A stretch of 64,000 nucleotides of DNA. Source: Ancylomarina sp963977525 (GTDB taxonomy: Bacteria > Bacteroidota > Bacteroidia > Bacteroidales > Marinifilaceae). Where the stretch lies: assembly GCA_963977525.1 (NCBI GenBank), contig CAXBPC010000001.1, positions 124,001-188,000 on the forward strand, written 5' to 3'. The first letter of the stretch is position 1. The number at the start of each line of letters is the position of its first letter. A model generated the notes under the pieces. That model saw only the letters and a program-made list of their open reading frames with translations. It was not told the DNA's origin and did no database searches. Positions 18,025-27,043 of this stretch are shown piece after piece. The position numbers and the translations under genes were made by a program.

Positions 18025-18201
18025 GGTTGGTTATGGTTTTCTAAGGTCGTATTAAGGTCACACAAATATATCATTTATCATACCAAAACTGACAGGAATC
18101 TGATTTTCAGAACACACCTATTTCTCTCCTATTCAGGAAGTGAACGCTTATAGAACAACCATGTTCGAAACCGAACAAAACTATAGGTTCAACAACTAAA
18201 T

Positions 18202-18233
18202 AAAAAAAGGCTGTTTCTTACGAAACAGCCTTT
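18202..18233 (-). terminator. Terminator of the prohibitin-family gene
   Basis: AAAGGCTGTTTC (18206-18217) and GAAACAGCCTTT (18222-18233) form a perfect 12-bp stem with a 4-base loop. The T-run is on the minus strand, 24 bp past the stop codon. Confidence 0.88.
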
Positions 18234-18256
18234 ACAAAATATTTTATGATAGAAAA

Positions 18257-19069
18257 TTAGTTGTTACCTAAAATAAGAGGCATACCTTCTTTTCCACTAC
18301 CAATAACAATTACCTTCGAATTAGGTGATTTTGACAGTTCAATAGTTGCTTCAATTCCACGCATTTTCAATAGAGCTGTTGTTAAACTACTATTAATAAT
18401 CTTATTTGCTTTTGCTTCACCTTCAGCAGCAATACGCTTTCTTTCAGCCTCACTTTTCTCTGTATCTAATTTAAATTTATACGCTAGAGCCTCCTGTTCT
18501 TTCTGCAATTTACTTTCAATTGCTTGTTTAATTTTTGCTGGTAAATTAATCGAACGAATCAACAAGGCCTTCATCTGAATATTATTCTTCTTAAGAATTA
18601 AAGAAGTCTCTGTGATAATTGCATCTTCAACTTCTTTTCTACGAGTAGAATAAATTTCCTCTGCAGTAAAACGTCCAGCTACTTGACGAACCGAAGAACG
18701 TACCTCAGGTACAACCAACTGATTGATATAATTCTTACCAAAGATCTCATGTAAATATCCAATTTTATTATAGGTTGGATTAAAACGAACAGATACATCA
18801 ATATTTACAGATAAACCACTTTTATCCAAAACATCCATTGTTTCTTCACTTTTCTGCTCCTTTACATCATATACATGTAGATCATTCCAAGGAGCAATCA
18901 CATGAAAACCTGGCATAAAAACATTTTCTTTATCCAATCCAGTTGAAAATTTACGGAAAATAATTCCACGGTCACCAGGTTGAAGCGTTTTAAACATACT
19001 TGATCCTGATAAAACTAAAATCAGTGCAAAAGCAGCAACTACGATTAAGAAATACGGTTTTTGTTTCAT
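18257..19069 (-). CDS. Prohibitin-family SPFH/Band 7 membrane protein
   Basis: 270 residues. One N-terminal membrane anchor (about 5-23) is followed by the SPFH domain, beginning LQPGDRGIIFRKFSTGLD and including VYDVKEQKSEETMDVLDKSGL and VRSSVRQVAGRFTAEEIYSTRRKEVE, which closely resembles mitochondrial prohibitin. A long charged helix (EKSEAERKRIAAEGEAKA) mediates oligomerisation in this family. Such proteins form ring scaffolds in the inner membrane and modulate proteases such as FtsH. It is a single gene with its own terminator. Confidence 0.92.
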   Translation of the reverse strand: MKQKPYFLIVVAAFALILVLSGSSMFKTLQPGDRGIIFRKFSTGLDKENVFMPGFHVIAPWNDLHVYDVKEQKSEETMDVLDKSGLSVNIDVSVRFNPTYNKIGYLHEIFGKNYINQLVVPEVRSSVRQVAGRFTAEEIYSTRRKEVEDAIITETSLILKKNNIQMKALLIRSINLPAKIKQAIESKLQKEQEALAYKFKLDTEKSEAERKRIAAEGEAKANKIINSSLTTALLKMRGIEATIELSKSPNSKVIVIGSGKEGMPLILGNN

Positions 19070-19506
19070 TTTGTTGAAGTTTAATGCCCTATAATAGATG
19101 TATTTCTAATTAAAAAGTAATTAAATATTAGACATCAACTATGAGCTTTAGAGTCATTATAATTTTTACTAATAGAAAGGTAAATATAGCATAATATATT
19201 CATTGAAAAAGCAAGAACCGCCTGAAATAAATCAATCAATTATATCAAAAACATATTTAAAACTCGTTTTTGAATGATCAATTTATTTGTATATTTGAAA
19301 TCTCATTGAAAAAATAGAACAGTAACATCTCATATCTATTAGACAATTGAGTTCTATAAATTACTCCAAACAACCATAAAACAAAGTATTGTTAATCTGC
19401 AAGAAGCAGTTTGCATATTTTTCTACTTATATTTACAATTAGCATTTGTTCATTGAGAAAGAAAATGTGCTACATCACTTTTTGCAATTCAAAATTTTAA
19501 AAACAT
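19070..19506. other. AT-rich divergent spacer without a gene
   Basis: 437 bp between the divergent prohibitin and uridine phosphorylase genes. I see no convincing ORF or RNA gene. A TATATTTG box (19290-19297), preceded 17 bp earlier by TTTTTG, could be a distant promoter for the phosphorylase gene; the spacing is short of the usual 19-21. Confidence 0.5.
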
Positions 19507-20382
19507 ATGGAACCAATTAAATCATCAGAACTAATTATCAATCCTGACGGAAGTATTTTTCACTTACATTTAAAACCAGAACATCTAGCTGATACAGTTA
19601 TTCTTGTTGGTGATCCTGGTCGTGTAGAACTAGTCGCAAGTTATTTCGACGAAGTTGAATTTACAATCTCTAATAGAGAATTCGTAACTAAGACAGGTAC
19701 ATATAATGGTAAGCGATTCTCTGTCTTATCAACAGGAATTGGAACTGATAATATTGACATTGTTCTTAATGAATTAGACGCCTTAGTAAATATCGACCTA
19801 GAAACTCGTCTCCCAAAAACTGAGCACAAATCATTAACTATCGTGCGTATTGGAACCTCAGGCTCATTGCAAGGGAATATTCCTGTAGATTCATTCTTAT
19901 TATCAAAGAAATCAATTGGTTTTGATGGTATGTTAAACTTCTATGCTAGAAGAGATGAGGTTTCAGATCTTGAATTTGAAAAAGCATTTAAAGAGGGCGT
20001 TGATTGGAATCCAAAACTTGCATCTCCTTACTTTGTTTCTTCATCTGAGAAAGTTATCAATCGACTTGATGGTGATGATATGATTCAAGGAATTACAATA
20101 TCTGCCAATGGTTTTTATGGACCTCAAGGAAGAGTTCTTCGTTTGAAAACTCTCGACATGGATTTAAACGATAAGCTGGAAGCCTTTGAATATAAGGGAC
20201 AAAAAATCACTAATTATGAAATGGAAAGTTCTGCAATTGCTGGACTAGCAGCTCTTTTAGGGCATGAAGCTGCAACTGTATGTGCAATTATCGCGAATCG
20301 TGTGAATAAAGATGCAAGTAAAGATTACAAACCAGTTATTAAAAATCTTATCAAAACTGTACTTGATAGATTAAGTAAATAG
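19507..20382 (+). CDS. Uridine phosphorylase-family nucleoside phosphorylase
   Basis: 291 residues, one PNP/UDP phosphorylase domain. The phosphate-binding loop VGDPGRVE is near residues 36-43, followed by VLSTGIGTDNIDIVLNEL, TIVRIGTSGSLQ, and the ribose-binding NYEMESSAIAGLAALLGH near 237-254. It splits a pyrimidine (probably uridine) nucleoside with phosphate to give ribose-1-phosphate and base for salvage. Uridine is the likely substrate from sequence type, but purine use cannot be excluded. A terminator follows, so it is monocistronic. Confidence 0.9.
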   Translation: MEPIKSSELIINPDGSIFHLHLKPEHLADTVILVGDPGRVELVASYFDEVEFTISNREFVTKTGTYNGKRFSVLSTGIGTDNIDIVLNELDALVNIDLETRLPKTEHKSLTIVRIGTSGSLQGNIPVDSFLLSKKSIGFDGMLNFYARRDEVSDLEFEKAFKEGVDWNPKLASPYFVSSSEKVINRLDGDDMIQGITISANGFYGPQGRVLRLKTLDMDLNDKLEAFEYKGQKITNYEMESSAIAGLAALLGHEAATVCAIIANRVNKDASKDYKPVIKNLIKTVLDRLSK

Positions 20383-20439
20383 TCCATACCTGATTTAAAA
20401 ATAGTCTTTGATTTAAGGCTATGAGATCGAAAAGCTCTG

Positions 20440-20475
20440 AAACCCACAAGAATTGTTCTTCTTAGTGGGTTTTAT
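20440..20475 (+). terminator. Terminator after the phosphorylase gene
   Basis: AAACCCAC (20440-20447) pairs with GTGGGTTT (20465-20472) across a 17-base loop, followed by T-rich sequence. Confidence 0.7.
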
Positions 20476-20509
20476 TATATTTATGTAATGACGGATCTCA
20501 CAAATAGGT

Positions 20510-21382
20510 ATGAACGAAGATAAACTACATGCATTAATATCACTTTTAGATGATTCAGACCCTAATGTCTACATGAACATTGGCAAGGAATTATCTAAGT
20601 TATCAGCGTCAAACATTCCTTACTTAGAAGATATTTGGCTTGAGTCTGATAATGTGATTTTACAAGAACGTTTGGAAATAATTATCGATGAGATACATTA
20701 CAATTCAATTATAAAGGAATTAATCAACTGGAAAAACTCGCCTAAGCAAGATTTAATCGATGGAGCAATCCTTATTAATCGAAGTGTAAGTTATCATCTG
20801 TCAGCCATAGACACAAAGACAGCTATATCTAAGATTATTCATGAAATTAAGCCAGAATTAAAGGAACAAAAAACCTATTTGGATAAAATAAAGATTCTCA
20901 ATCACTTTATTTACTTTATTCATAATTTTATGGTTATATCCCCTAAAGAAGAAACAAATTGGGGTGGAAATATTAGTACTGTACTTGCACAAAAGAAAGG
21001 CAACTATATTATCACAAGTATAATATATGCAGGAATTGCTCAAGCTTTAAGACTTCCTGTAGCAGGCATTCAATTACCTAATAGTATTTTATTGTCTTGT
21101 GAAAGCCATTTGAGTGATACTGTAGCGAAAAAGAAGCGAAGCTATTTTTACATTAACCCAATTGACAATGGTGCAGTTTTATCCCCTATACAACTGGAAC
21201 ATGTTATTAAATTCAAAAAACTCAATAATCTATCTCAATATTATAAACCGTCGAATAATCTTAATTTGATTAAACTACTTATTCAAAATCAGATATTCTG
21301 TTACGGGCGACAAAGTAATTATAAAAATGTTGAGATACTGAAAGGACTTTTAAATGTCCTTCTTCAAAAAAACACAAAATAG
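20510..21382 (+). CDS. SirB1-like transglutaminase-fold protein
   Basis: 290 residues. The N-terminal part (about 1-75) looks like HEAT-type helices (LISLLDDSDPNVYMNIGKEL). The central part has the SirB1/transglutaminase-like pattern: a helix with NHFIYFIHNF, then KKGNYIITSIIYAGIAQALRLPVAGIQLPNSILLSC, which corresponds to the R-GNPISL-LYL-A-LGLP block of the family. The usual HFL after the LP is replaced by SILL, so a catalytic role is doubtful. Function in Bacteroidota is unknown. The gene is convergent with rny, sharing a bidirectional terminator. Confidence 0.78.
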   Translation: MNEDKLHALISLLDDSDPNVYMNIGKELSKLSASNIPYLEDIWLESDNVILQERLEIIIDEIHYNSIIKELINWKNSPKQDLIDGAILINRSVSYHLSAIDTKTAISKIIHEIKPELKEQKTYLDKIKILNHFIYFIHNFMVISPKEETNWGGNISTVLAQKKGNYIITSIIYAGIAQALRLPVAGIQLPNSILLSCESHLSDTVAKKKRSYFYINPIDNGAVLSPIQLEHVIKFKKLNNLSQYYKPSNNLNLIKLLIQNQIFCYGRQSNYKNVEILKGLLNVLLQKNTK

Positions 21383-21391
21383 ATCAAAAAA

Positions 21392-21421
21392 AAATCTCCA
21401 ACTCAAAAGAGTTGGAGATTT
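21392..21421. terminator. Bidirectional terminator between SirB1-like and rny
   Basis: AAATCTCCAACTC (21392-21404) and GAGTTGGAGATTT (21409-21421) form a perfect 13-bp stem with a 4-base loop and A/T runs on both sides, serving both converging genes. Confidence 0.9.
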
Positions 21422-21439
21422 AAAATATTTAGCAAATAT

Positions 21440-22972
21440 CTATTTCGCGTAATTAATGGCTCTAGTCTCACGAATTACTGTGATCTTCACCTGACCAGGA
21501 TATGTCATTTCATCCTGAATCTTCTGAGCAATATCTAATGATAGAACTTCAGCTTCCTTATCAGAAATTTTATCGCTACCCACAATAACTCTTAACTCTC
21601 TACCAGCTTGAATTGCATATGTTTTCAATACACCTGGATGTGAAAGAGCTAGGTTTTCAAGATCTTTTAGACGCTTAATGTAAGATTCTACAATCTCACG
21701 TCTTGCACCTGGACGAGCTCCTGAAATAGCATCACAAGCTTGAATTATTGGAGCGATTAGAGTCGTCATCTCGATTTCATCGTGGTGAGCTCCAATTGCA
21801 TTACAAATATCTGGCTTCTCTTTATATTTCTCAGCCAATTTCATACCTAAAATTGCATGTGGCAATTCTGGCTCATCATCTGGCACCTTACCAATATCAT
21901 GTAAAAGACCAGCACGTTTAGCTTTCTTAGCATTTAAACCAAGCTCTGTTGCCATAATAGCACAAAGGTTAGCTGTTTCGCGAGCATGCTGCAACAAGTT
22001 CTGACCATAAGATGAACGGTATTTCATTTTACCAATCATACGAATCAACTCAGGATGCAAACCATGAATACCTAAATCAATAGCTGTACGTTTACCTGTT
22101 TCAGCCATTTCTTCTTCAATCTGCTTACGAGTCTTATTCACAACTTCCTCAATACGAGCGGGGTGAATACGACCATCAGTTACCAATTGGTGAAGAGCTA
22201 AACGAGCAATCTCACGACGAACAGGATCAAAACCTGAAAGTACAATTGCTTCTGGTGTGTCATCTACAATAATCTCAATACCTGTAGCCGCTTCAAGAGC
22301 ACGAATATTTCGACCTTCGCGACCGATAATACGTCCCTTAATCTCATCAGATTCAATATGGAAAATTGTTACTGAATTTTCAATTGCTGTTTCAGTAGCA
22401 ACACGTTGGATTGTTTTAATTACAACCTTCTTAGCTTCCATATTAGCCGACATCTTAGCATCTTCCATGATATCGTTCACATAAGACATAGCCTCAGTTT
22501 TTGCTTCTTCTTTTAAAGATTCTACAATCTGATTTTTTGCCTCTTCTGCAGATAAGCCTGAAATTTTCTCCAACTGCTCAATTTGCTGGCGTTTAGATTT
22601 TTCTAACTCCAACTCTTTTCTCTCTACCAACTCCATTTGAACATTTAAGTTCTCACGGATAGAATCAACTTCTTTCTTCTTACGCTGAAAATCTTCAACT
22701 CTCTGATTAACCGCTGTTTCCTTTTGCTTAACCTTGTTCTCGACAACTAAAAGCTTAGCATTCTTAGCATTAATTTGCTTTTCATGCTCAGTTCTTAATT
22801 GTAGAAATTTCTCTTTAGCTTGTAGTATCTTATCTTTTCTGAGAACCTCTGCTTCGGCTTGAGCATCTCTTATGATGCCTTCTCGCTTACTTTTTAATGC
22901 ACGTTGCAAGATGAAGAAGGATAAAAATCCGCCTCCAACTAAAGCAATGGCTCCTATGATTATTTCTGTCAT
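21440..22972 (-). CDS. rny: Ribonuclease Y
   Basis: 510 residues, the usual RNase Y length. An N-terminal membrane helix (about 3-22) anchors it; a long coiled coil follows (about 30-190, rich in E, K and Q); then the KH domain with GRIIGREGRNIRALE (about 212-226); then the HD domain with the metal-binding His358-Asp359 in LLHDIGKVPD. It is the membrane-bound endoribonuclease that starts mRNA decay. Upstream on the same strand are a 6S-like RNA and zapA, an order seen in many Bacteroidota. Confidence 0.97.
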   Translation of the reverse strand: MTEIIIGAIALVGGGFLSFFILQRALKSKREGIIRDAQAEAEVLRKDKILQAKEKFLQLRTEHEKQINAKNAKLLVVENKVKQKETAVNQRVEDFQRKKKEVDSIRENLNVQMELVERKELELEKSKRQQIEQLEKISGLSAEEAKNQIVESLKEEAKTEAMSYVNDIMEDAKMSANMEAKKVVIKTIQRVATETAIENSVTIFHIESDEIKGRIIGREGRNIRALEAATGIEIIVDDTPEAIVLSGFDPVRREIARLALHQLVTDGRIHPARIEEVVNKTRKQIEEEMAETGKRTAIDLGIHGLHPELIRMIGKMKYRSSYGQNLLQHARETANLCAIMATELGLNAKKAKRAGLLHDIGKVPDDEPELPHAILGMKLAEKYKEKPDICNAIGAHHDEIEMTTLIAPIIQACDAISGARPGARREIVESYIKRLKDLENLALSHPGVLKTYAIQAGRELRVIVGSDKISDKEAEVLSLDIAQKIQDEMTYPGQVKITVIRETRAINYAK

Positions 22973-23015
22973 TGTTTTATATATTTAGTCAATACTCTAT
23001 TTTCTTTATTTAATA

Positions 23016-23130
23016 AACAACCCGCACTATTACTCAGAAATTACTAACACCTTAAATCAAACCATACCATAATACTGATATGCAAAGACTTGAGGCAATT
23101 AACTTCTAAGAAATAACGCGGGCTATTGTT
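23016..23130 (-). ncRNA. ssrS: 6S-Flavo-like RNA (candidate ssrS) between zapA and rny
   Basis: This 115-bp stretch folds as one long rod. On the minus strand the ends AACAA..CCCGC and GCGGG..TTGTT close it; CCCGCGTTATT pairs over 11 bp with AATAGTGCGGG; after a T-T mismatch CTTAGAAGTTA pairs with TAATTTCTGAG; after an internal bubble GCCTCAAGTC pairs with GATTTAAGGT; and a terminal hairpin CATATCA/TGGTATG closes a 6-base loop. A rod with a central bubble is the 6S shape, which mimics an open promoter and binds RNA polymerase. The short length fits the Bacteroidota 6S-Flavo family, and the position beside zapA agrees. The strand is inferred from the neighbours. Confidence 0.82.
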
Positions 23131-23144
23131 CTTTTAAAAGTGTC

Positions 23145-23444
23145 TTACTGTTCTTCTTTAATAAATTTATTCAGTTCCTGTTCCATAGCTTCCAGTTCCT
23201 TTAAAACTGGAGAAACATCTGTTTTAGCTTCAGCTTCTAGTACTTTTACTACAAACTGTAATGAAGCCATCGCTAAAAAATCCTGAATGTCTTTATCTTT
23301 ATATTTCTGTTGGTATTGCAATACCTTTTCGTTTATCGTTTTTGCTGCCTTACGAATTATCTCTTCCCTATTCCTTTTAATATTTAAAGGATAAAGGCGA
23401 CCAGCTACATTAACTTTTATCAAAAACTCGTCAGACATAAACAA
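23145..23444 (-). CDS. zapA: Cell division protein ZapA
   Basis: 99 residues, the usual length. It begins with a beta strand-rich head (VNVAGRLYPLNIKRNREEIIRKAAKTINEKV) and ends with a coiled coil (VLKELEAMEQELNKFIKEE), the ZapA arrangement that lets the tetramer bundle FtsZ filaments at the division ring. The family residues around YPL and FLAMASLQF are present. It begins 3 bp after the 97-residue coiled-coil gene and lies upstream of the 6S RNA and rny. Confidence 0.9.
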   Translation of the reverse strand: MFMSDEFLIKVNVAGRLYPLNIKRNREEIIRKAAKTINEKVLQYQQKYKDKDIQDFLAMASLQFVVKVLEAEAKTDVSPVLKELEAMEQELNKFIKEEQ

Positions 23445-23447
23445 TTT

Positions 23448-23741
23448 TTATTTGTTTAAAAGGGCAATACACTTGTCAATCTCCCGCACAATTTGGCTAA
23501 TTTTATTTTTAGCCTGCTGTGAATCACCTGTATTCACAACAAAAGTCTTAGCTAATTTCAAAGTATCATACTGATGTTTGAACTCCTCATTCTCTTTACT
23601 CAAAGATTCAACTTGCTCAAGTAAACTCATTTTCTCATGAACTAACCCTTCTTTTTCGAGCTTTAAATCTTGGTACAAAGAAATAAGACGAGAGATTTGC
23701 CCTCGTAATTCAGATACTATTTCTATTGGCTTTACCTCCAT
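23448..23741 (-). CDS. Small coiled-coil protein encoded just before zapA
   Basis: 97 residues, nearly all helical, with a heptad pattern from about residue 10 to 65 (ISRLISLYQDLKLEKEGLVHEKMSLLEQVESL). It has no signal peptide or enzyme motif. It ends 3 bp before zapA, so the two are translated together. Such a small coiled coil beside zapA suggests a ZapB-like or ZapA-binding partner in division, but that is inference from position and shape. The family is widely conserved in Bacteroidota without a known function. Confidence 0.75.
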   Translation of the reverse strand: MEVKPIEIVSELRGQISRLISLYQDLKLEKEGLVHEKMSLLEQVESLSKENEEFKHQYDTLKLAKTFVVNTGDSQQAKNKISQIVREIDKCIALLNK

Positions 23742-23883
23742 TATTTAAACTTTCTCCTACAAAATTAACATTGCTGTTAAGATAATCAAAAATATTGCTT
23801 TCTATTTTCGATTGGATGCCTTAAAAAAAACACATTTTTAGTAGATTTACACACTATATACTGACACCTCAATTTGGAATACC

Positions 23884-25629
23884 ATGAAAATAAAGCACCT
23901 AAACATAAATATCTTTTTTTTTCTATCAATTATATTTTTCTTCCCATTAGCATCACAAGCACACAATATACCTAAGAATTACTTTAGGTCACCTGTCGAT
24001 TTTAAAATTACGCTATCAGGGACATTTGCAGAACTTAGGAACAACCACTTTCATTCTGGTATAGATATACGAACATTTACCACTGGGAAAAAGATTTATT
24101 CTGTTGCAGATGGTATTGTAAGTCGTATTAAAATATCTGCAGGAGGCTATGGAAAGGCATTATATATCGATCATCCTAATGGTTATACTTCAGTTTATGC
24201 GCATTTGAGTAAATTTTCATCTAAAATTGAAGCTTTCATCAAATCTCAACAGTACAAAAAAAAGAAATTTGAAGTTGATATCGATCTCAACAAAATGGAA
24301 TCGCATAAGAAGGAGCTTTTCAAATTAAAGAAAGGAAACATTATTGCTTATTCTGGTAATACAGGCTCGTCTATGGGACCTCATCTACATTTTGAAGTTA
24401 GAGAGACTAAAAGCGAAAAACCTATCAATCCAATGCTTTTCGGTTTTAAAATCGTAGACACAACATCGCCCAAAATGTACAACCTATACGTTTATCCTTT
24501 AGATAAAAATAGTAGTGTGAATGGTAAGAACACTCGGCAAGCTTTCAAAGTAAAAGCATCGAGCAAAAACTCATATACCCTAAGTGCAAACATGATAAAA
24601 TTACGTGGAAGAGTTGGATTTGCAATTCACACTCAAGATTTCCTAGATAACACTTGGGGGAAATGTGGAATCAATAAAGTTCAGTTAAAAATCAATGATT
24701 CTCTAATCACAAGTTACTCACTAAATAAATTTTCATTTGATGAGAGTAGCTATATCAATTCTCATATTGATTATGAACTCAATCACGAGACTAATAGAAA
24801 AATACACAAAGCCTTTATCGAACCTAATAACAAATTGAGTTTCTATACAAAAATGAAATCTGATGGTTCATACAACTTTAAGGGAAATGAAAGCTATAAA
24901 ATTGAATTATCAGTATATGATTCCTATAAGAATAAAGCTAAACTTCAGTTCACTGTGAAAGGAGATACAAGTTCAATCAATTTTCCAGAAAAGGAATATA
25001 CTAGCCTATTTCAATATGACGATGAGAATCTTTTCTCTAGATCTGATATCGATTTAAAGTTTCCAAAAGACTGTTTCTATTCAAATCTTGAATTTGATTA
25101 TTCAACAAGCCAAGACAGTGCTTTCCTATCACCTGTTCACCACATACACAAACCTAACATTGCTTTAAACAAACATTATAGTCTGTCAGTAAAAGTGAAA
25201 AACATTGATCAAAACATTTCAGATAAATTGGTTGTAGTTCAAATCGATAAAGATAAAAACATCTCATCTGCTGGAGGAATTTACATTGACGGTTATATGA
25301 AAACCAAAATAAAAAGCTTAGGTAGTTATGCTGTATCTCTTGATACAATAGCACCAACCGTTACAACAAAAACAAATTATAAAAACAAAGACATTAAGTC
25401 TCTCAAGTTCATAGATTTCACTATCAAGGATGATTTATCGGGTATCAAATCCTTTCAAGGTGAGATTGATAGCAAATGGGTTCTATTTGAATTTGACAAA
25501 AAGAAAAATCGTCTATTCTATACTTTCGATAAAAATAGATTACATAAGAACAAAAAACACAAATTGAAATTAATAGTAAAAGATGCAGTTGGTAATGTGG
25601 GAAGTTATAACTGTCATTTCACTTGGTAG
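23884..25629 (+). CDS. Exported M23 (LytM) family metallopeptidase
   Basis: 581 residues. A signal peptide (about 1-26) leads to the M23 domain (about 35-195): the first zinc ligands are His57 and Asp61 in HFHSGIDIRT, and the HLHFEV motif holds His167 and His169. These residues suit an active zinc endopeptidase that cuts peptide cross-links of peptidoglycan. An unusual Lys-rich insertion (QQYKKKKFEVDIDLNKME) lies between the motifs. The C-terminal 370 residues are beta-rich and may be Ig-like modules that target the enzyme (for example DTTSPKMYNLYVYP and KDDLSGIKSFQGEI). It acts outside the inner membrane. Confidence 0.9.
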   Translation: MKIKHLNINIFFFLSIIFFFPLASQAHNIPKNYFRSPVDFKITLSGTFAELRNNHFHSGIDIRTFTTGKKIYSVADGIVSRIKISAGGYGKALYIDHPNGYTSVYAHLSKFSSKIEAFIKSQQYKKKKFEVDIDLNKMESHKKELFKLKKGNIIAYSGNTGSSMGPHLHFEVRETKSEKPINPMLFGFKIVDTTSPKMYNLYVYPLDKNSSVNGKNTRQAFKVKASSKNSYTLSANMIKLRGRVGFAIHTQDFLDNTWGKCGINKVQLKINDSLITSYSLNKFSFDESSYINSHIDYELNHETNRKIHKAFIEPNNKLSFYTKMKSDGSYNFKGNESYKIELSVYDSYKNKAKLQFTVKGDTSSINFPEKEYTSLFQYDDENLFSRSDIDLKFPKDCFYSNLEFDYSTSQDSAFLSPVHHIHKPNIALNKHYSLSVKVKNIDQNISDKLVVVQIDKDKNISSAGGIYIDGYMKTKIKSLGSYAVSLDTIAPTVTTKTNYKNKDIKSLKFIDFTIKDDLSGIKSFQGEIDSKWVLFEFDKKKNRLFYTFDKNRLHKNKKHKLKLIVKDAVGNVGSYNCHFTW

Positions 25630-25645
25630 AAATCATTTTATACGG

Positions 25646-25675
25646 AAAAGGAGAGCTTAAAAGCTCTCCTTTTTT
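25646..25675. terminator. Terminator between the M23 peptidase and the barrel gene
   Basis: AAAAGGAGAGCTT (25646-25658) and AAGCTCTCCTTTT (25661-25673) form a 13-bp stem with a 2-base loop. T-runs on both strands fit the convergent genes. Confidence 0.85.
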
Positions 25676-25723
25676 CAATTTACATTATAAGTTCAAGCAC
25701 TTCGATTATTAAGAAATTTATTC

Positions 25724-27043
25724 TTAAAATTTATACCGAATACCTGAACTCAAACCAATAGAGTATGGCTTATAATTAAAATCAGAATCCTTATTGATAG
25801 AGTTTAAGTAATACTTAAAAGCTGGCTCCATTGACAAGCTAAACTTGGAATTTAGCTTATATTCCAGACCTAAGCTAAAGCTAGTACTGAAGTTAGTAGA
25901 ACGAATACCTGAGGTTTCTCCTAAGGTCTCTCTTGTACTTTTATCATACACTCTATTCCCTATCATCAAGTTAGTACTTAAACCTCCACTCATATGCAAT
26001 CCGAACTTTTTATCAATAAGGCTATATCTTAGAATAAACGGTATTTCAATCGCCTCAAAACTCTGAACCATATCTGGAGAAGATGAAGAACTAACGCGTG
26101 CTGATAAAAACTCATTAGAATCGTACAACCTCGGCTCTTCTTTCATTTTAATATTACCAGCTGAAGTCTCGATACTCGTACTAACATTATCTCGTAAACC
26201 TATATCAGTCATAAAAGCTGCATTCTCTCGAGCTGAATTTCTACCAGCCAATTGTTGGCCAAATTTATTATAAATAATTCCTGTTTGGATAGCTAGCTTT
26301 TTCCCTGCTTGCCAGTTCAACTTCACTCCTCCTCCAATACTGATCAGCCCATCCTCAGAATTATTACCTGATTTATCGCCATTATACGATGAGTATGCTG
26401 ACGAAAATTGTCCTAATACAGACCATTCTTTATTCTTTTTGTTCGATTCATCAAACTGATCTAACAATCTTAGATTTCGAACAATAATCAAGGAATCTTT
26501 CAACCTAGAGAGATTAGCTAGATTATCATCCCCTATTCTCTTCTCAAATAACCTCATACCAAGAGAATAATTATCAAGTTTAGTGACCTGCATTTCAGGC
26601 ATTACCATTTGTATGATAATTTTTCTTTCTGAAAATAATTCTGAAGTGTTTGTATTATTTAAGGCTAGTAGTTCCTTATCGTGCTTTTTTGATACTTGAT
26701 TAGTTTCATTTACAGATTTTGCATTTTTCTTATTAGTGGTATACATCTTTTCATTAGCCAATTCACTTTTGGCCTCTACTTGATTTGATTTAGTTTCTGA
26801 AATCAGCTCAACATTATTAATCCTATTATCAGTTTTAAATATCGCAGTATTAGAGATTGTGAATAATAAAGCCAGAGAGGCAGCTGCTGCCAATGAAATG
26901 AAAATCACGGCTGCACGTTTCTTTCTTCTTGCAAGTTTAACACTAGCATTAATATTACCCCACAGTTCAGGGCGAGGCTGCACCGACAGATTTTTAAGTC
27001 CATCAGAAAACATCTTGTCAATATGTCCATTATTCTTTAGCAT
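25724..27043 (-). CDS. Anti-sigma-like N-terminus fused to an outer-membrane beta-barrel
   Basis: 439 residues. Residues 1-40 are soluble and charged (IDKMFSDGLKNLSVQPRPELWGNIN), then one membrane helix (about 43-62), a long polar linker to about 200, and a C-terminal part that reads as a PorT-like outer-membrane barrel: KLAIQTGIIYNKFGQQ, IEIPFILRYSLIDKKFGLHMSGGLS, ending in SSGIRYKF with the usual terminal Phe. The start overlaps the end of an ECF sigma gene by 7 bp, the place of an anti-sigma factor. The protein could therefore span both membranes and sequester the sigma factor. The family role is inferred from this layout. Confidence 0.78.
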   Translation of the reverse strand: MLKNNGHIDKMFSDGLKNLSVQPRPELWGNINASVKLARRKKRAAVIFISLAAAASLALLFTISNTAIFKTDNRINNVELISETKSNQVEAKSELANEKMYTTNKKNAKSVNETNQVSKKHDKELLALNNTNTSELFSERKIIIQMVMPEMQVTKLDNYSLGMRLFEKRIGDDNLANLSRLKDSLIIVRNLRLLDQFDESNKKNKEWSVLGQFSSAYSSYNGDKSGNNSEDGLISIGGGVKLNWQAGKKLAIQTGIIYNKFGQQLAGRNSARENAAFMTDIGLRDNVSTSIETSAGNIKMKEEPRLYDSNEFLSARVSSSSSPDMVQSFEAIEIPFILRYSLIDKKFGLHMSGGLSTNLMIGNRVYDKSTRETLGETSGIRSTNFSTSFSLGLEYKLNSKFSLSMEPAFKYYLNSINKDSDFNYKPYSIGLSSGIRYKF

